Below are positions 46,866 through 56,941 of a stretch of DNA of 64,000 nt, in pieces. The first letter of the stretch is position 1. The number at the start of each line of letters is the position of its first letter. The notes beneath the pieces are model-generated. The model made no database searches and was not told where the DNA came from. It saw only the letters and a program-made list of their open reading frames with translations. Both the position numbers and the translations under genes were made by a program. The stretch comes from Lophium mytilinum (taxonomy: Eukaryota; Ascomycota; Dothideomycetes; Mytilinidiales; Mytilinidiaceae), in the NCBI GenBank assembly GCA_010093605.1, contig MU004187.1, positions 1,186,018 through 1,250,017 on the forward strand, written 5' to 3'.

Positions 46866-47184
46866 CGCACAGAGGCTCTACTGATTCGATTTCCATAGAA
46901 ACCACAGAAACAATGATTTTGTAACTAAACCCCACTCCCATAAATGTTTCTCCGTTTAACTTATAACAAGAGTACGTGTTTACTCTGTTTTTGAGGCATT
47001 CCTCAACTGGATTGGTCTCGAGTCTTTCGCGAGGAAAACGGGAGGAGACCGGGAAAACTTGAGTATGTTCCTTCTGGAAGTTGACAGATGTATATTGTCA
47101 TACGCCTAAAGCGTAACAGTAGGATGTTCTAATGATAGAGAAACCTAGCTTGAAAGCTAGCACGGCAGGCCGTCACCCACCCCC
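46866..47184. other. convergent intergenic region
   Basis: About 320 bp; nothing recognised apart from a short palindromic-looking stretch around 47147-47160 (ctagcttgaaagctag). Confidence 0.45.
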
Positions 47185-47889
47185 TCAATTCCCCGACTTA
47201 AAGTACTCCTCCAACCACTCTCTCAATCTCTTCACATCCACATCGCCCTGCCCACCCTTCGCATAAACCCCAATCACAAATTCCCGCCGACTCCCCCATG
47301 TACCCACTGGTGGCACAATCGTCAAAACCTCCCCATACCCCCTTCTCCGCCAATAAGGCCCCACCCTATCCTCATTGCACATAATCCATAGCCTTAGCGC
47401 TTCAGCGCCTCCTCCTATCCGCGCCCTCAACGCCTCCTCAACTGCAGCACTCGCGCGGATGGCGACTCCTTGCCCACGGTACTCAGGTTTATCAAGGCTC
47501 GCTACGCATTTGACTTCCCAATCCAGTCCCTCAGATCCAATAGGCGCATCCTCCGCGTCGCTGGCGGTGTTCACACCGCTGAAGTCCGGCCAATGGGTCA
47601 CAGAAGCGGTAGCTACGACAGTACCAGTTTCGGCATCGCAGACAACCGCGCACAGTCCATCGTCTCCTAGAACGTCGGCGAGACCGGGGTTGACGGGGAG
47701 GGTGCTGGGGGGAAAGCGGCGGGAGGTCTTGTCCCAAGCATCTGGATCATGGACCTTGTGGCTGAGAAAAGCGGTGGTTATGAGGGAAATGGTGGCGTTG
47801 TTTAGAGCTGGTTGGGATAGGAGTTCTGCTTTGGTGAATATTTGGGTGGTGAACTCTTTCGGTGAAGGTAGGGGACCGGTGTTGGACAT
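47185..47889 (-). CDS. GNAT-family N-acetyltransferase-like protein
   Basis: Intronless, 234 residues. The acetyl-CoA-binding motif A is visible as VKCVASLDKPEYRGQGVAIRASAAVEEAL (the pyrophosphate loop is RGQGVA, about 146-151). It is followed by RLWIMCNEDRVGPYWRRRGYGEV, the motif B region typical of GNAT folds (N-x(3)-GPYWRRRGY). Upstream beta strands fit AVVCDAETGTVVATASV. The open frame extends to 47934, but the first ATG with a sensible context is at 47889 (MSNTGPLPSPKEF). Substrate, protein or small molecule, cannot be inferred. Neighbours give no clue. Confidence 0.75.
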   Translation of the reverse strand: MSNTGPLPSPKEFTTQIFTKAELLSQPALNNATISLITTAFLSHKVHDPDAWDKTSRRFPPSTLPVNPGLADVLGDDGLCAVVCDAETGTVVATASVTHWPDFSGVNTASDAEDAPIGSEGLDWEVKCVASLDKPEYRGQGVAIRASAAVEEALRARIGGGAEALRLWIMCNEDRVGPYWRRRGYGEVLTIVPPVGTWGSRREFVIGVYAKGGQGDVDVKRLREWLEEYFKSGN

Positions 47890-48495
47890 TTTGTATGGAA
47901 TGGTGCTGAGGAGTGCTTCGCGACTAGTTAGCACAGATTCGAGAGGGCTGCAATCATATTTCTAACTCAGTTCTCGGATATAGGTGTGTACTTCGGAGGT
48001 CGGCTTGCAGAAGTACCTATGAGTCAGCTAGTCTGCCTAGTCATGATCTCACCTCTGATTGGCCAAAATGCTCAATCTTTTAGGAAGGTACGATCGCGCC
48101 ATGAGAGAGAATTTGCGAGATTTCTGGTTGGTTCAAGGCAATGCTAGAGATAGATGTGACTAATGTCTATTTCCAAAGATGTAACTTCTAGCGCATTGAT
48201 ATCTCTAAATGGCTATAAGTGGCCCCTTTAGTAGTAGAGTAAACGCACGGATGGGCATCGCAAGGAACGGTAAGATAAGAAGCAAGTGAGGCAGATCATG
48301 TGAAATTATCGATCTCGTAAGGAGTTCTCCAGAAAGACCGTGTGATTCATCAAGGGGTATCGCAATTTTAGCTAGAAGCTTGCCCATAGGACTGTCTCGT
48401 CCGTCGTCATGCCCTCGGTGCATCATATCGTATCGTACACCACCAGCAACGCCCTACTGGAATTCGACCCCTATCGCTTTCCACTTGCTAGTCGT
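47890..48495. other. intergenic region
   Basis: About 600 bp; only short unsupported ORFs. Confidence 0.45.
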
Positions 48496-48869
48496 CTAGT
48501 TGAGCTTCTTGTCTCCGACCTTGACAGTGCGGCCCTGGTTGCGCTGGTATTGTAGGAATCCGAAGAAGGCGATGGCAAGGACACCGATGATGATGATGTT
48601 TCCTGTGAGAAGCACGTCAGAATAAGTAGGCAGTTGGAGTGGTTGTGACCGATTCAGAGGGGCTTACCGAAGACAAATCCGACAACGCCACCAGCGAGCT
48701 CGACCATCCCCTTGAAGAACTCAAGGACCATGTTGATGGCGCCAGAGAAAACGTTCAAGATAGTTGCGAAGATGCCGTAGATGAGGTCGAAGACGGTCTT
48801 GAAGAGGGATCCAATCACCTCAAACAAGGAGGTGACGAGATCTGAGAGAGATTGGAAGATGCCCGACAT
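48496..48869 (-). CDS. small conserved-type fungal membrane protein (102 aa)
   Basis: Minus-strand exons 48869-48668 and 48602-48496. The N-terminal part is a series of amphipathic/hydrophobic helices with a roughly 11-residue rhythm (IFQSLSDLVTSLFEVIGSLFK, TVFDLIYGIFATILNVFSG, INMVLEFFKGMVELAGGVV). One clear membrane helix follows (NIIIIGVLAIAFFGFLQYQ), then a basic tail with GRTVKVGDKKLN. I recognise this layout from small uncharacterised ascomycete proteins but know no function. The intron is placed by a good donor (gtaagc) and acceptor (ctcacag) and keeps the protein continuous. Confidence 0.72.
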
Positions 48870-49232
48870 GTTTGCAGTAGTGTTTGGTATGGTGTTATTT
48901 GGGTGTAGTGAAGTTGGAGCGGAGAGTTAGTAGAATGTGGAGAAGTACCTATGTGGGGAGGACTGCGGGGAGGCTTTATGTGGCACAGCTGTGGCTACGT
49001 AACTCAGATGACGTTCTTCCAGTTCCAAGTTGCTGGCCTGTTCTTGATCTGGACAGCCACATCTGGGTCATCGCAGAACTGCAAAAGCCGATGACATCAC
49101 ACGGGAAAGAGAAGATGCGCAAATCTCAGCATGGCGCACATCTTTCATCACGACACTCGTTCCAAAGTCAACCTTGGAACCGGCCTCTGCTTCCGTCCGT
49201 CGTTACAACTCAGTTTGCACTCTAAGACGGTC
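48870..49232. promoter_or_regulatory. divergent promoter region, small membrane protein / GH16
   Basis: About 360 bp between divergent starts. The GH16 frame is open upstream to 49131, but this is judged 5' UTR. Confidence 0.4.
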
Positions 49233-50150
49233 ATGTCCTTCCGCCATGCACTCGACAGTGCTTTCGAGAAAGGGAAGGCGAAACTGAATGAATTCCAGGC
49301 GAACAACAACCGTCCACCAGTACCAGCCCGCCCGCATTCCAACCAGCCTCCTCCCGTCCCAACCTCTAGCAAACCCGGGTCCTCCGCGCCAGCTGCGGCG
49401 TACTGGCAACCGAATCTCAATGCTAGTAGAGCTGTAACAGAGGACTTTCGCCATGAGTTAGGCGACCATGGCTGGGGGAACAACGAGTCACAGAACTACA
49501 CGAACAACCCCGCGAACAGCTTCTACACCCCAGACGGCAAGCTTGTTGTACGCGCAATCGCAGACTCAAACCAGCAACAACGCTATACCAGCGCGCGCTT
49601 GACATCACATCAAACCCTCTCTCGCCCCCGAGGCTTCCTATCCGTGTCGATACAAGCGCCCTGCGCCTCTGGCATATGGCCCGCGTTCTGGTTGCTGCCC
49701 GCCGATCCATTTGTTTGGCCCACAGACGGCGAGGTCGATATTTTTGAATCTTGGAATGGGGACCTCGTAAACCACAGCTGCCTGCACTGGGGCTTCTTCA
49801 ATGGCGAGGACTGGAACAAGCATCGAGTCGTAGAAACGCACGTCCCGTCTATGCCACACAGCGTTCATAACTTTGGATTTGCTTGGAACCAGGATACTGG
49901 GAAGCTTCTTTGGTATATAGACGGTGCCCCGGTTATGAAGGCGAATATACCGCCAGGCACGCGGCCAATGGCGGATTTCCGCCTTATCATCAATGTTGCT
50001 ATGGGTGGTAATGTGTGTGGCGGGAAGCTACCTGATAATGGTCACTACGATCTTGTCCTAAGTGATCTGAAAATGGTAGAGAGCCCGGCTGGCGGTTGGG
50101 ATAGGTTTGAGCAAGAGTGGAATCAGGCACAGGAAGGGAAGGCTGGATGA
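49233..50150 (+). CDS. GH16-family glucanase/transglycosylase-like protein without signal peptide
   Basis: Intronless, 305 residues. The N terminus (MSFRHALDSAFEKGKAKLNEFQ) is amphipathic, followed by a Pro-rich stretch (PPVPARPHSNQPPPVPTSSKPG). The jelly-roll GH16 domain begins around residue 60 (AVTEDFRHELGDHGWGNNESQ-YT). The catalytic signature is DGEVDIFES with Glu167 (nucleophile), Asp169 and Glu172 (acid/base), preceded by SGIWPAFWLLP. Later strands include WYIDGAPVMKANIP and FRLIINVAMGGNV. The ExDxxE form is that of laminarinase/lichenase-like members. No secretion signal is visible from 49233, nor from the upstream in-frame ATG at 49131 (MAHIFHHDTRSK), so it is intracellular, unconventionally secreted, or missing a first exon. 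Confidence 0.88.
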   Translation: MSFRHALDSAFEKGKAKLNEFQANNNRPPVPARPHSNQPPPVPTSSKPGSSAPAAAYWQPNLNASRAVTEDFRHELGDHGWGNNESQNYTNNPANSFYTPDGKLVVRAIADSNQQQRYTSARLTSHQTLSRPRGFLSVSIQAPCASGIWPAFWLLPADPFVWPTDGEVDIFESWNGDLVNHSCLHWGFFNGEDWNKHRVVETHVPSMPHSVHNFGFAWNQDTGKLLWYIDGAPVMKANIPPGTRPMADFRLIINVAMGGNVCGGKLPDNGHYDLVLSDLKMVESPAGGWDRFEQEWNQAQEGKAG

Positions 50151-50642
50151 TGATACGTCTATTGATGAATTATGAATACATATCAGAGACCTCCACTGCA
50201 AATTATATCACACAATGGACGAAGAGGAGGTATGAGAGAATATAGGAGGCAATAACATAGAGGGCAGTGGTAAGTACAAATCAATCTAGTTTATTCTGTA
50301 CACATATTCAAATTCCTGCTAGAATTCTACTCCTCATCATGAATACTGAAAGATGCAACGCATTATAACACGAAATTTGGATGGCAAATCTCTTGGCCCA
50401 GGGTGTCCATTCTGACATATCGCATCCCTCTAACTCTACAACGAAGTCATAGTTCAACAAAGGCATTCTTATACTTGTCTTTGTCTAATTGTATCTTAGT
50501 TCCGGTTCCCTTTGTGACATTATCCGCTTTGTCCTATTCATCTATGCTGTCATACACGACGGCCATGGTTTCCCAGATGTCTCAAGTTTTTGCCCACGTT
50601 TCATTTCATATTTCTGTATTAGATTAGGATCGAGTGTTGATC
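50151..50642. other. intergenic region
   Basis: About 490 bp, A+T-rich; no gene recognised. Confidence 0.5.
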
Positions 50643-51902
50643 ATGGACGACCCAATGAAAATCGACACTACACCTCCCACGATCAAAGATAGGCTCATAG
50701 CAGATCTCAGTCCAGAGCATAAAGTTTACATAAAAAGCGCAGCCTCGTACTATCACACTTCCATTGATGATCTACAAAATCATGGCATCTTAAACTTGCC
50801 AGCGCTCTTTACGTCTAATCTACGGGGTAATGTTCACAGTTTCGTAGCAAAGGACAATATCGTACCTGCCATCATGACGTCGGAAACGTACGAAAAGTTG
50901 ATGCCCGCTTGGCTTCTCTTCACCAAGTTTGTAACAGAGCCGTACACACTACGATATTACACCACAAACGCCGTATCTAATTTTGGGTACTATACTCCTA
51001 AAGCGGACCCTACCGCCGAACGGTTGATTGATCTGAGTAGCAAGGCGGAGATAGCAAAATGGGTCAATACCGAATATGACTTCTCGCTCACTCATGAAGA
51101 CAAGAGAGATGGGGTTAACAAGTACCACAGGATTTATCTCGCGCCGGTTGATCCTAATGACAACATCAACCTTATCATCGCCACCTCCAGGACTATAGAC
51201 CAGCTCCACCAGTACACTAGATATGTCATAAAGGCGGACGTAGCACGAAATGTTTTCGCACAAGCTGACATTAACAAGAAGCGTACCCATGTTTCGGACT
51301 CGATGGAGATTCAATTCAGCCCTGACTTGCTTCAATTCGCTGCTGACATTGATCCAAGTCAAGACTATGACCTTTTCCTCCGCCTCTGTTGGATATTGGC
51401 CACGACGATCGGCCACGAACTTATCCACGTAATCAATTTCATTCGTTTTCACGATACCGAATCCGGACACAACATTAGTCTCGAAGATGAATTTGTAATC
51501 TGGAATTCGCGTGCAAACAAAGAATGTGAGGACGGTTTTGCATGGGAAATTGACATGTTCGGGTTCAAACTCGAGCCCCTTCCTTACCCGGAGTATTACG
51601 AAACAAGAAAGTCTCAGTGGAACCCAATTACCTCGACGCTCATTCCAAAGTATGGAATGTTCGCTTACGAATGGCCGGAAGGAGGTAAACTCCTGGATCA
51701 TCATAAGCGCTGGGCCGTTTCTATGAACTACATTGCGCAATGGTTCTCGGAAGAGAATTGGGAGCATATCGGAAGTACCGGTAAGCCCATGATAGAGGAT
51801 CCTAGAAGCAGTTTAGAGATTGAGTACAAGAGACGTTATGGCGTGCGTATACTAGACTGGAGGACTCTGGAGACGATTCCATCGAACATGACTCCTCCTT
51901 GA
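50643..51902 (+). CDS. orphan protein with HExxH zinc-metallopeptidase signature
   Basis: Intronless, 419 residues, starting MDDPMKIDTTPP. The core is LCWILATTIGHELIHVINFIRFHD: His258-Glu259-x2-His262 inside a hydrophobic helix, the gluzincin/metzincin-type zinc motif. About 35 residues on, KECEDGFAWEIDMFG supplies acidic candidates for a third ligand (Glu296 or Glu302); Glu296 would be 37 residues after Glu259. No signal peptide, propeptide or membrane segment is visible, so it is probably cytosolic or nuclear. The rest of the sequence (YHRIYLAPVDPNDNINLII, KRWAVSMNYIAQWFSEENWEHIG) matches no family I can name. Codon use is more A/T-rich than in the housekeeping neighbours. The metal-site call is moderate; peptidase activity is inference. 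Confidence 0.68.
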   Translation: MDDPMKIDTTPPTIKDRLIADLSPEHKVYIKSAASYYHTSIDDLQNHGILNLPALFTSNLRGNVHSFVAKDNIVPAIMTSETYEKLMPAWLLFTKFVTEPYTLRYYTTNAVSNFGYYTPKADPTAERLIDLSSKAEIAKWVNTEYDFSLTHEDKRDGVNKYHRIYLAPVDPNDNINLIIATSRTIDQLHQYTRYVIKADVARNVFAQADINKKRTHVSDSMEIQFSPDLLQFAADIDPSQDYDLFLRLCWILATTIGHELIHVINFIRFHDTESGHNISLEDEFVIWNSRANKECEDGFAWEIDMFGFKLEPLPYPEYYETRKSQWNPITSTLIPKYGMFAYEWPEGGKLLDHHKRWAVSMNYIAQWFSEENWEHIGSTGKPMIEDPRSSLEIEYKRRYGVRILDWRTLETIPSNMTPP

Positions 51903-53952
51903 AGCAATCGACGAGTATAACTCTGAGACCGAATCAACTAGAGCTTGCCCAAGACTTTCGGCCAACTCAGATCCATACACGCAATCATTGTGAGTAGATT
52001 CTAGGCTGGTGCAATTTCTCCTCCCTGATATAAGTAAACATCTTCCTCTTTACCACTGTCTGTGGTGGCTTATGGTATATCCAAGACTTCTACATCCAAT
52101 CAAGTTCAGCTCTTCAAACAACTGGTATCCTTTCGAGGCTACCCAAGCAGTGCCAGAGACGTGTATGCAGATTGAAGCGTTAGCCGTTGTCACTGGTTTC
52201 TATTAGGACGATAATGCTCTGCAATCACTAGCTGGCAAGTGCACAGATATTCACGGCAGTAGTATGATACGTCACCATAGGTATGCAGGTAGGCAAGTGA
52301 TTGTTAGCACGCAGGATGTCTGAGCAGCCATATAGGTGAAATCTGATTCACCAACAAAAATTCTACCCATAACTACACCACCCTTTACGTCAGATCATGC
52401 CAGACCATGCCCAACCCCGGCCCATCCAGCTGCACCTCATTCCCAAACCCGCTCTCCGGACTTCGCCCTCTGCACCTCCAACCCTGGACAGTCTTACCAT
52501 ACGCACGACATCACTGACCACAACATCACGTCACACATCCTCTTCGTTACCCCCGTCCACGTGCTCCCTCACTTTGGCTCACTAAGGAAGCGCCCGCCGC
52601 ATGGTCTCGACGCCACCGCTTGCGGCGTCGCCGTCATTCAACGCCTCCATGGTCGCATCGCATTGCTGCTTTCGGGCCTCGACTCTCCAACAAGCACGTA
52701 GGCGCCATCTACCCTGCCCGCCCGTGAACAAGCGCGTAGCACCAAGCCCAAGCTGCACGCCGTGCTACCATGAAGCCTGGCGTGCCAGGGTTAGATTTCG
52801 ACCTCCTCCACTTTCAGATCTCGCCGAATCTGGCGCTGTACATGGTCATTCTCTCACAAACATCTGGGATATGCGCTCTGTTGCCTGCTGATGTTTCTCA
52901 TCCATGTGGCCGAGCTCGTGACAAGTGGTTATGACGATATTTTTTTGGGGGGGGAGGAGGTCCTTGGTCACACGTGGAAGTCCAGTCTTATCAATCGCAT
53001 CGCCGTCGTACCTGGCTCGGACGCCGGTGACCCCCACACACAGGACGGCGACGAGCATTGTCTAGAACTTATTTTGTGCACCATACCACTTCAGGATACC
53101 ACCCCTCGGGGACGGTAGCAGGGGCGGGTCTTTGTGGGAGGCGGGATGAGCACCGCAATGAGCGTTGATGCCCGGTTTTCGTTTTTTTTGGGCTGGGTTT
53201 TTGGGTACCGGGCGAGGATGTTGTAAAATGGGGCGGTCGAGATACTCGTGTATTACTCAACAGAGGTCAAGGCTTGGCCGGCTTTTCGCGGCTTTGGGAT
53301 GACCCTTTCTCCAGGGTCTAGAGGTGGTGTGGCTGGGGAGATGGGTGCGACGTGAGATGAGCAATTTTTCAAGGTGAATTTAAAAGAGCTGAGTATGGCA
53401 AGCAACGAGATTGCAAAGCGTGATCGGCGGAAGGACGCAGCGGACATGGAGCCCTCGGTGATTTAATTCTTAAGAGGTCTGTCTTATGATGTACTCTAGA
53501 GAGGGAGAGAAGGCCGTAAAGATAGCAAAAGAGAAGATTCCGATTGAATGAAACGTGTTACCAACGTTCAAGACTCCAGCATGTAGTGAAAGTCGAAAGA
53601 CCCCAGTTCTGCGTCCAAGCCTCTTCCTTGATGTCCCACCTCTTTCTGGAGATCACGAGGTTCTATTTGTCCTACATTCGTGAGGCAGTATGCGGGGGAA
53701 CATCTACAAAGATATATGATATAAAGGGCTAATGATGTCATTACAAAGGACAATATACCGAAATAATTTGGTTGAGCATCGACAGCAGAGACCCAAGTGA
53801 GATACTTCAGCATAAGCTGTTGGGTTCTGAGGTTTTGGCGATAGAAAGTGGCGTCTTTCTGCGAGGAGCCTAACTGGCGTTCGAACCGAAGGCTCGGGAG
53901 CTGTCAAGAAGTGCAAAAGACGGTTTCCCATGAGCAGCCGAGGGCGGCCTTC
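51903..53952. other. gene-poor intergenic region
   Basis: About 2 kb. It contains C/T-rich stretches, a run of g at 52949-52957 and many short overlapping ORFs. One minus-strand ORF (53447-53253) starts with a signal-like MSAASFRRSRFAISLLAILSS but ends after 64 codons with no good splice continuation. Nothing here meets my threshold for a gene. Confidence 0.45.
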
Positions 53953-54246
53953 CTAAGGTGCTCCGTTGTGCCCCTGTGTTCTGCTTGCGACGCAAGCAGG
54001 CTCCTGGCAAGGGTCTGTGATGAAGCCTTTACCCTCACACCCAGCGCAAGGGGCGCCGTTGGGGGTACGCCATCTACGACAGTTCTTAGTAATTGTGAGA
54101 GTGCAGAAAGATAAGACCTACGTTTTGTCGTTTCCTGCACAAGCGCCGCACGTTGCCTTGACGATGTAGCCGTTCGTGCAAGCACACCTGAAGAATCCGT
54201 GATGTTGAGCCGGGGACAGGGGCGGAGTGGAACCTGCAGAAGCCAT
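53953..54246 (-). CDS. small Cys-rich putative zinc-binding protein (81 aa)
   Basis: Minus-strand exons 54246-54122 and 54073-53953, joined by a 48 bp intron with good signals. Eight Cys are arranged in pairs: C21-x-C23, C33-x2-C36, C51-x2-C54 and C64-x4-C69. The third pair sits in CAGCEGKGF, which looks like one repeat of a DnaJ-type (CxxCxGxG) zinc domain. The N terminus MASAGSTPPLSPAQHHG is low-complexity. Splicing gives GNDKTWRTPNGAPCAGC, and the Cys pattern continues cleanly across the junction, which supports the model. No signal peptide, so not a typical secreted effector. No function known to me. Confidence 0.6.
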
Positions 54247-56941
54247 CTTGGTTTAGGTGGTAAAGTTCTCTTATGGTGGAGCGTGATAGAGAAGCTTGTC
54301 TAGATATGAGCTGGGCGTGTGTAGTGACAACGGATATACGCTTTCGATTGGCCAAGTGGAGAGCAAACGGAGACAAAATGGTCTAACTGAAGGAGGTATG
54401 TTGTATGAGAAGTAGTAATCGGAGCGCGCAAAGAGGAGATAGTTAAGGAATACCCTGCCTTTATAGACCCTTTCCTCCTCTCACAGACTCTACAAATCCT
54501 TAGGATATACCACAGCATGCACGAACCTTCACAACATTCTTTTTTTTCCAAAAAGATGGCCACGATGGTGGCACCTACACTTCCTGTGCCACAATCCCAC
54601 GCCTTACCTTCGTGCCTTCATCACAGCCCAACTCAAACCCCCATCCCTGACAGCAACGTCTTTCACGGTTCTCCAAAGCTAGCCAGCACGTCTCTCGCAG
54701 GTCAGCAGACGACATCTCGCCTGGGACCAGATCTCACCGCCGCACCCAAGCACAACAGTAACCTCACCTGCTCAGCCGTCTATCGAATGACACTTCCAGC
54801 GCAGCCCTACAATGGACGCCATCGTTCTAATTTATAGGCGGACAGCACCGAAGGGAGCACCGTCGGAAATTTCGGACATGATTCCGCGAAACCGCGCACA
54901 AGTTTCTTATCCTATGTGGTTCCGGGACGCTATGGCGATTTGTAACGGCGCCGGCGACTTTTGTATCTGAAACACGCCCGCGAGAGCGGTGAACAACGAG
55001 CTGGCGTGGCTGAGACGCGCCGAAAGAGGGAAATCGTTGCGATGTGGTCGTGTGGACTGCTTGGCGTCTGGGAAAGGATGTCGTGAGCAGGCTTAGCGGT
55101 AGAAAAGCCACCACATGTGACTTCATATTGCTTAATTTTCAGGTCCGACGGTGTACGATTGCCACCGAGGAGGTGGCCGCTATTGGGTGCCGGAATGGTT
55201 GTTGAGCAGAGTAGGTAACGATACTACTCAGCCTTGCGTCGGGCCAATAGGCTAGCCTGTCACCGCCATTCAGTCTTTTCTTTTTTCCCCTGAGACTCTG
55301 CCACACGCTATACAGCTAAATTTGATTTGTCATAAGGGCTTCACAGTGGTTTCAAGGACAAATAACCAAGCCGGACTGATGGTTCAGGGTATCGTCGGGC
55401 AGTATAGAACAATGTGGTAGCTGCTAAATGTGACCTCTGCTCAAGTAGACATAATTGCAATTTTCCTGGATAAGAGTCCGAAATTCATGGTTAGTGCTTG
55501 ACACTGGAATGGCGTTTTGAAGAGTCAAATAGTAGATGAAAGCGCAAAGCAGTTGACATAGTGCCATTGCTAACTCGTTAGGAAACACAGTCCACTCAGA
55601 TGTCTCTGGACAGCATTGCTTCTGCTAGATGTCTCCACGAATTATCTTGGAGAGTGACAGGAAGGGGGACGTGGTCATGAGGTCCGTTTAGCTGGCTCTG
55701 CACGGCGTTATTTGGAACACAAATTCGGTGAATTTTCATCAGACCAGAATCGCCCCACAAGATAGCAGTCGTCGATTCGAATCCAGCGTAATGGTAGAGC
55801 TGAGACCGCCATCCGATTCCGTGGGCAACACCGTCTGTCCTTTCAATTTCGTCGATTTCGCTGTGGTCTGACTGGTTCGATTGACGTAATATGCGAAGTG
55901 TCACATAAAGGAGTCGCGGCGTGGTGGGAAGTGTTAGTTCGTTTCAGGCGGTACCTCGAATCTCCCTTCTCGAAATGTCCCAATGACGCTCAGAAAGTTG
56001 TACCCCCGATTTAGGAGCTTTCACCGCCATTCCATCCCGTTGGAAATAGCAGCGCCAAACTTGGTAATCGTAGAATCCCGTCTGGTAGTACTGCAGTTTG
56101 AGGTAAGACGCCTGAACTAGAGACCAAGATGAACCCCGAACGATTGTCTTTAGGATACGGGAAGGAGAAATGTGGCATAATTGGTCTTTTTCTGTGTTGC
56201 GTTGCAAAAGAACACATGGTGTTGAACCATGGTCGTCTGATATTTTCCAGTCGGGAGGGACCCGGTTGCGAGCTGCTGACCTGTGTTCGTAGCAGATGAG
56301 ACCAGCGCATCAAGGTATGCTGTGAGTGGTAGAATGAGTCAGTTAATGATGGGACGACTTCTTGTCCACGAGGCACTTCTCTATGACGACGCCGAGGCGG
56401 ATATGCATGTTAGCAAAAGGGTGCAGGAAATGCAAAGGGTCAATTGGATAGATGTACTCGAGCTAGACTCAATATGTCGTCCCTCACATCCTAAGACCTG
56501 CGAAAAGTTGTTTGAGGCTTCTCATTGCATAAAGGTACCTAACGGAAACTTCTAAATTAGGAGAAGAGAGGAAGGCATAGTAGCAAAAGCCTGATCATGG
56601 GTTGCTCAAAGTGATCGCAGATATTGAAAATTGCCGGGACATACTTGTAACTTCCAAACCCAGGAAAGAAGCCGGCGCAAATCCCCCGTTCGCCAGACAG
56701 ACCTGACCAGTCACTACCACAAATAAGCTGCGGGGGTAGGACGCCGCCACGTAAGATGGGTTGTCGTTAGGAGCTTGCAAAACTGTACTCCGGTATCCGC
56801 CGTAATGCATACCGTATCACCGTGAATGATGAGAAGAAAAAAGCATCCGATAAAGTCCGCAATGAAAGAGATGTCGCCCTTGCCCAAATCCTCTGTCCAC
56901 TCGATATGACGTGTTGCTGTATACCAATCTAGGGTTTTCAA
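54247..56941. other. intergenic region with possible degraded coding stretches
   Basis: About 2.7 kb. Between 55590 and 56940 the minus strand has several open stretches of 70-120 codons in different frames: around 56810-56595 (YGGYRSTVLQAPNDNPS, GGFAPASFLGLEVTS), 56376-56011, 56207-55944, and 55904-55596 (HYAGFESTTAILWGDSG). They could be exons of an unrecognised gene or its remains; I could not build a continuous protein. 54247-55590 shows nothing. Confidence 0.3.

Noticed and set aside
52846-53058. Minus-strand ORF containing CHELGHMDEKH, resembling a zinc-protease motif
   Set aside because: Only 70 codons, no supporting sequence around it, surrounded by low-complexity DNA and stops in the expected continuation; most likely chance.
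55765-55800. gattcgaatcc next to atggtagagc, resembling tRNA T-arm and D-arm
   Set aside because: The two boxes are in the wrong order and no cloverleaf can be formed; coincidence.
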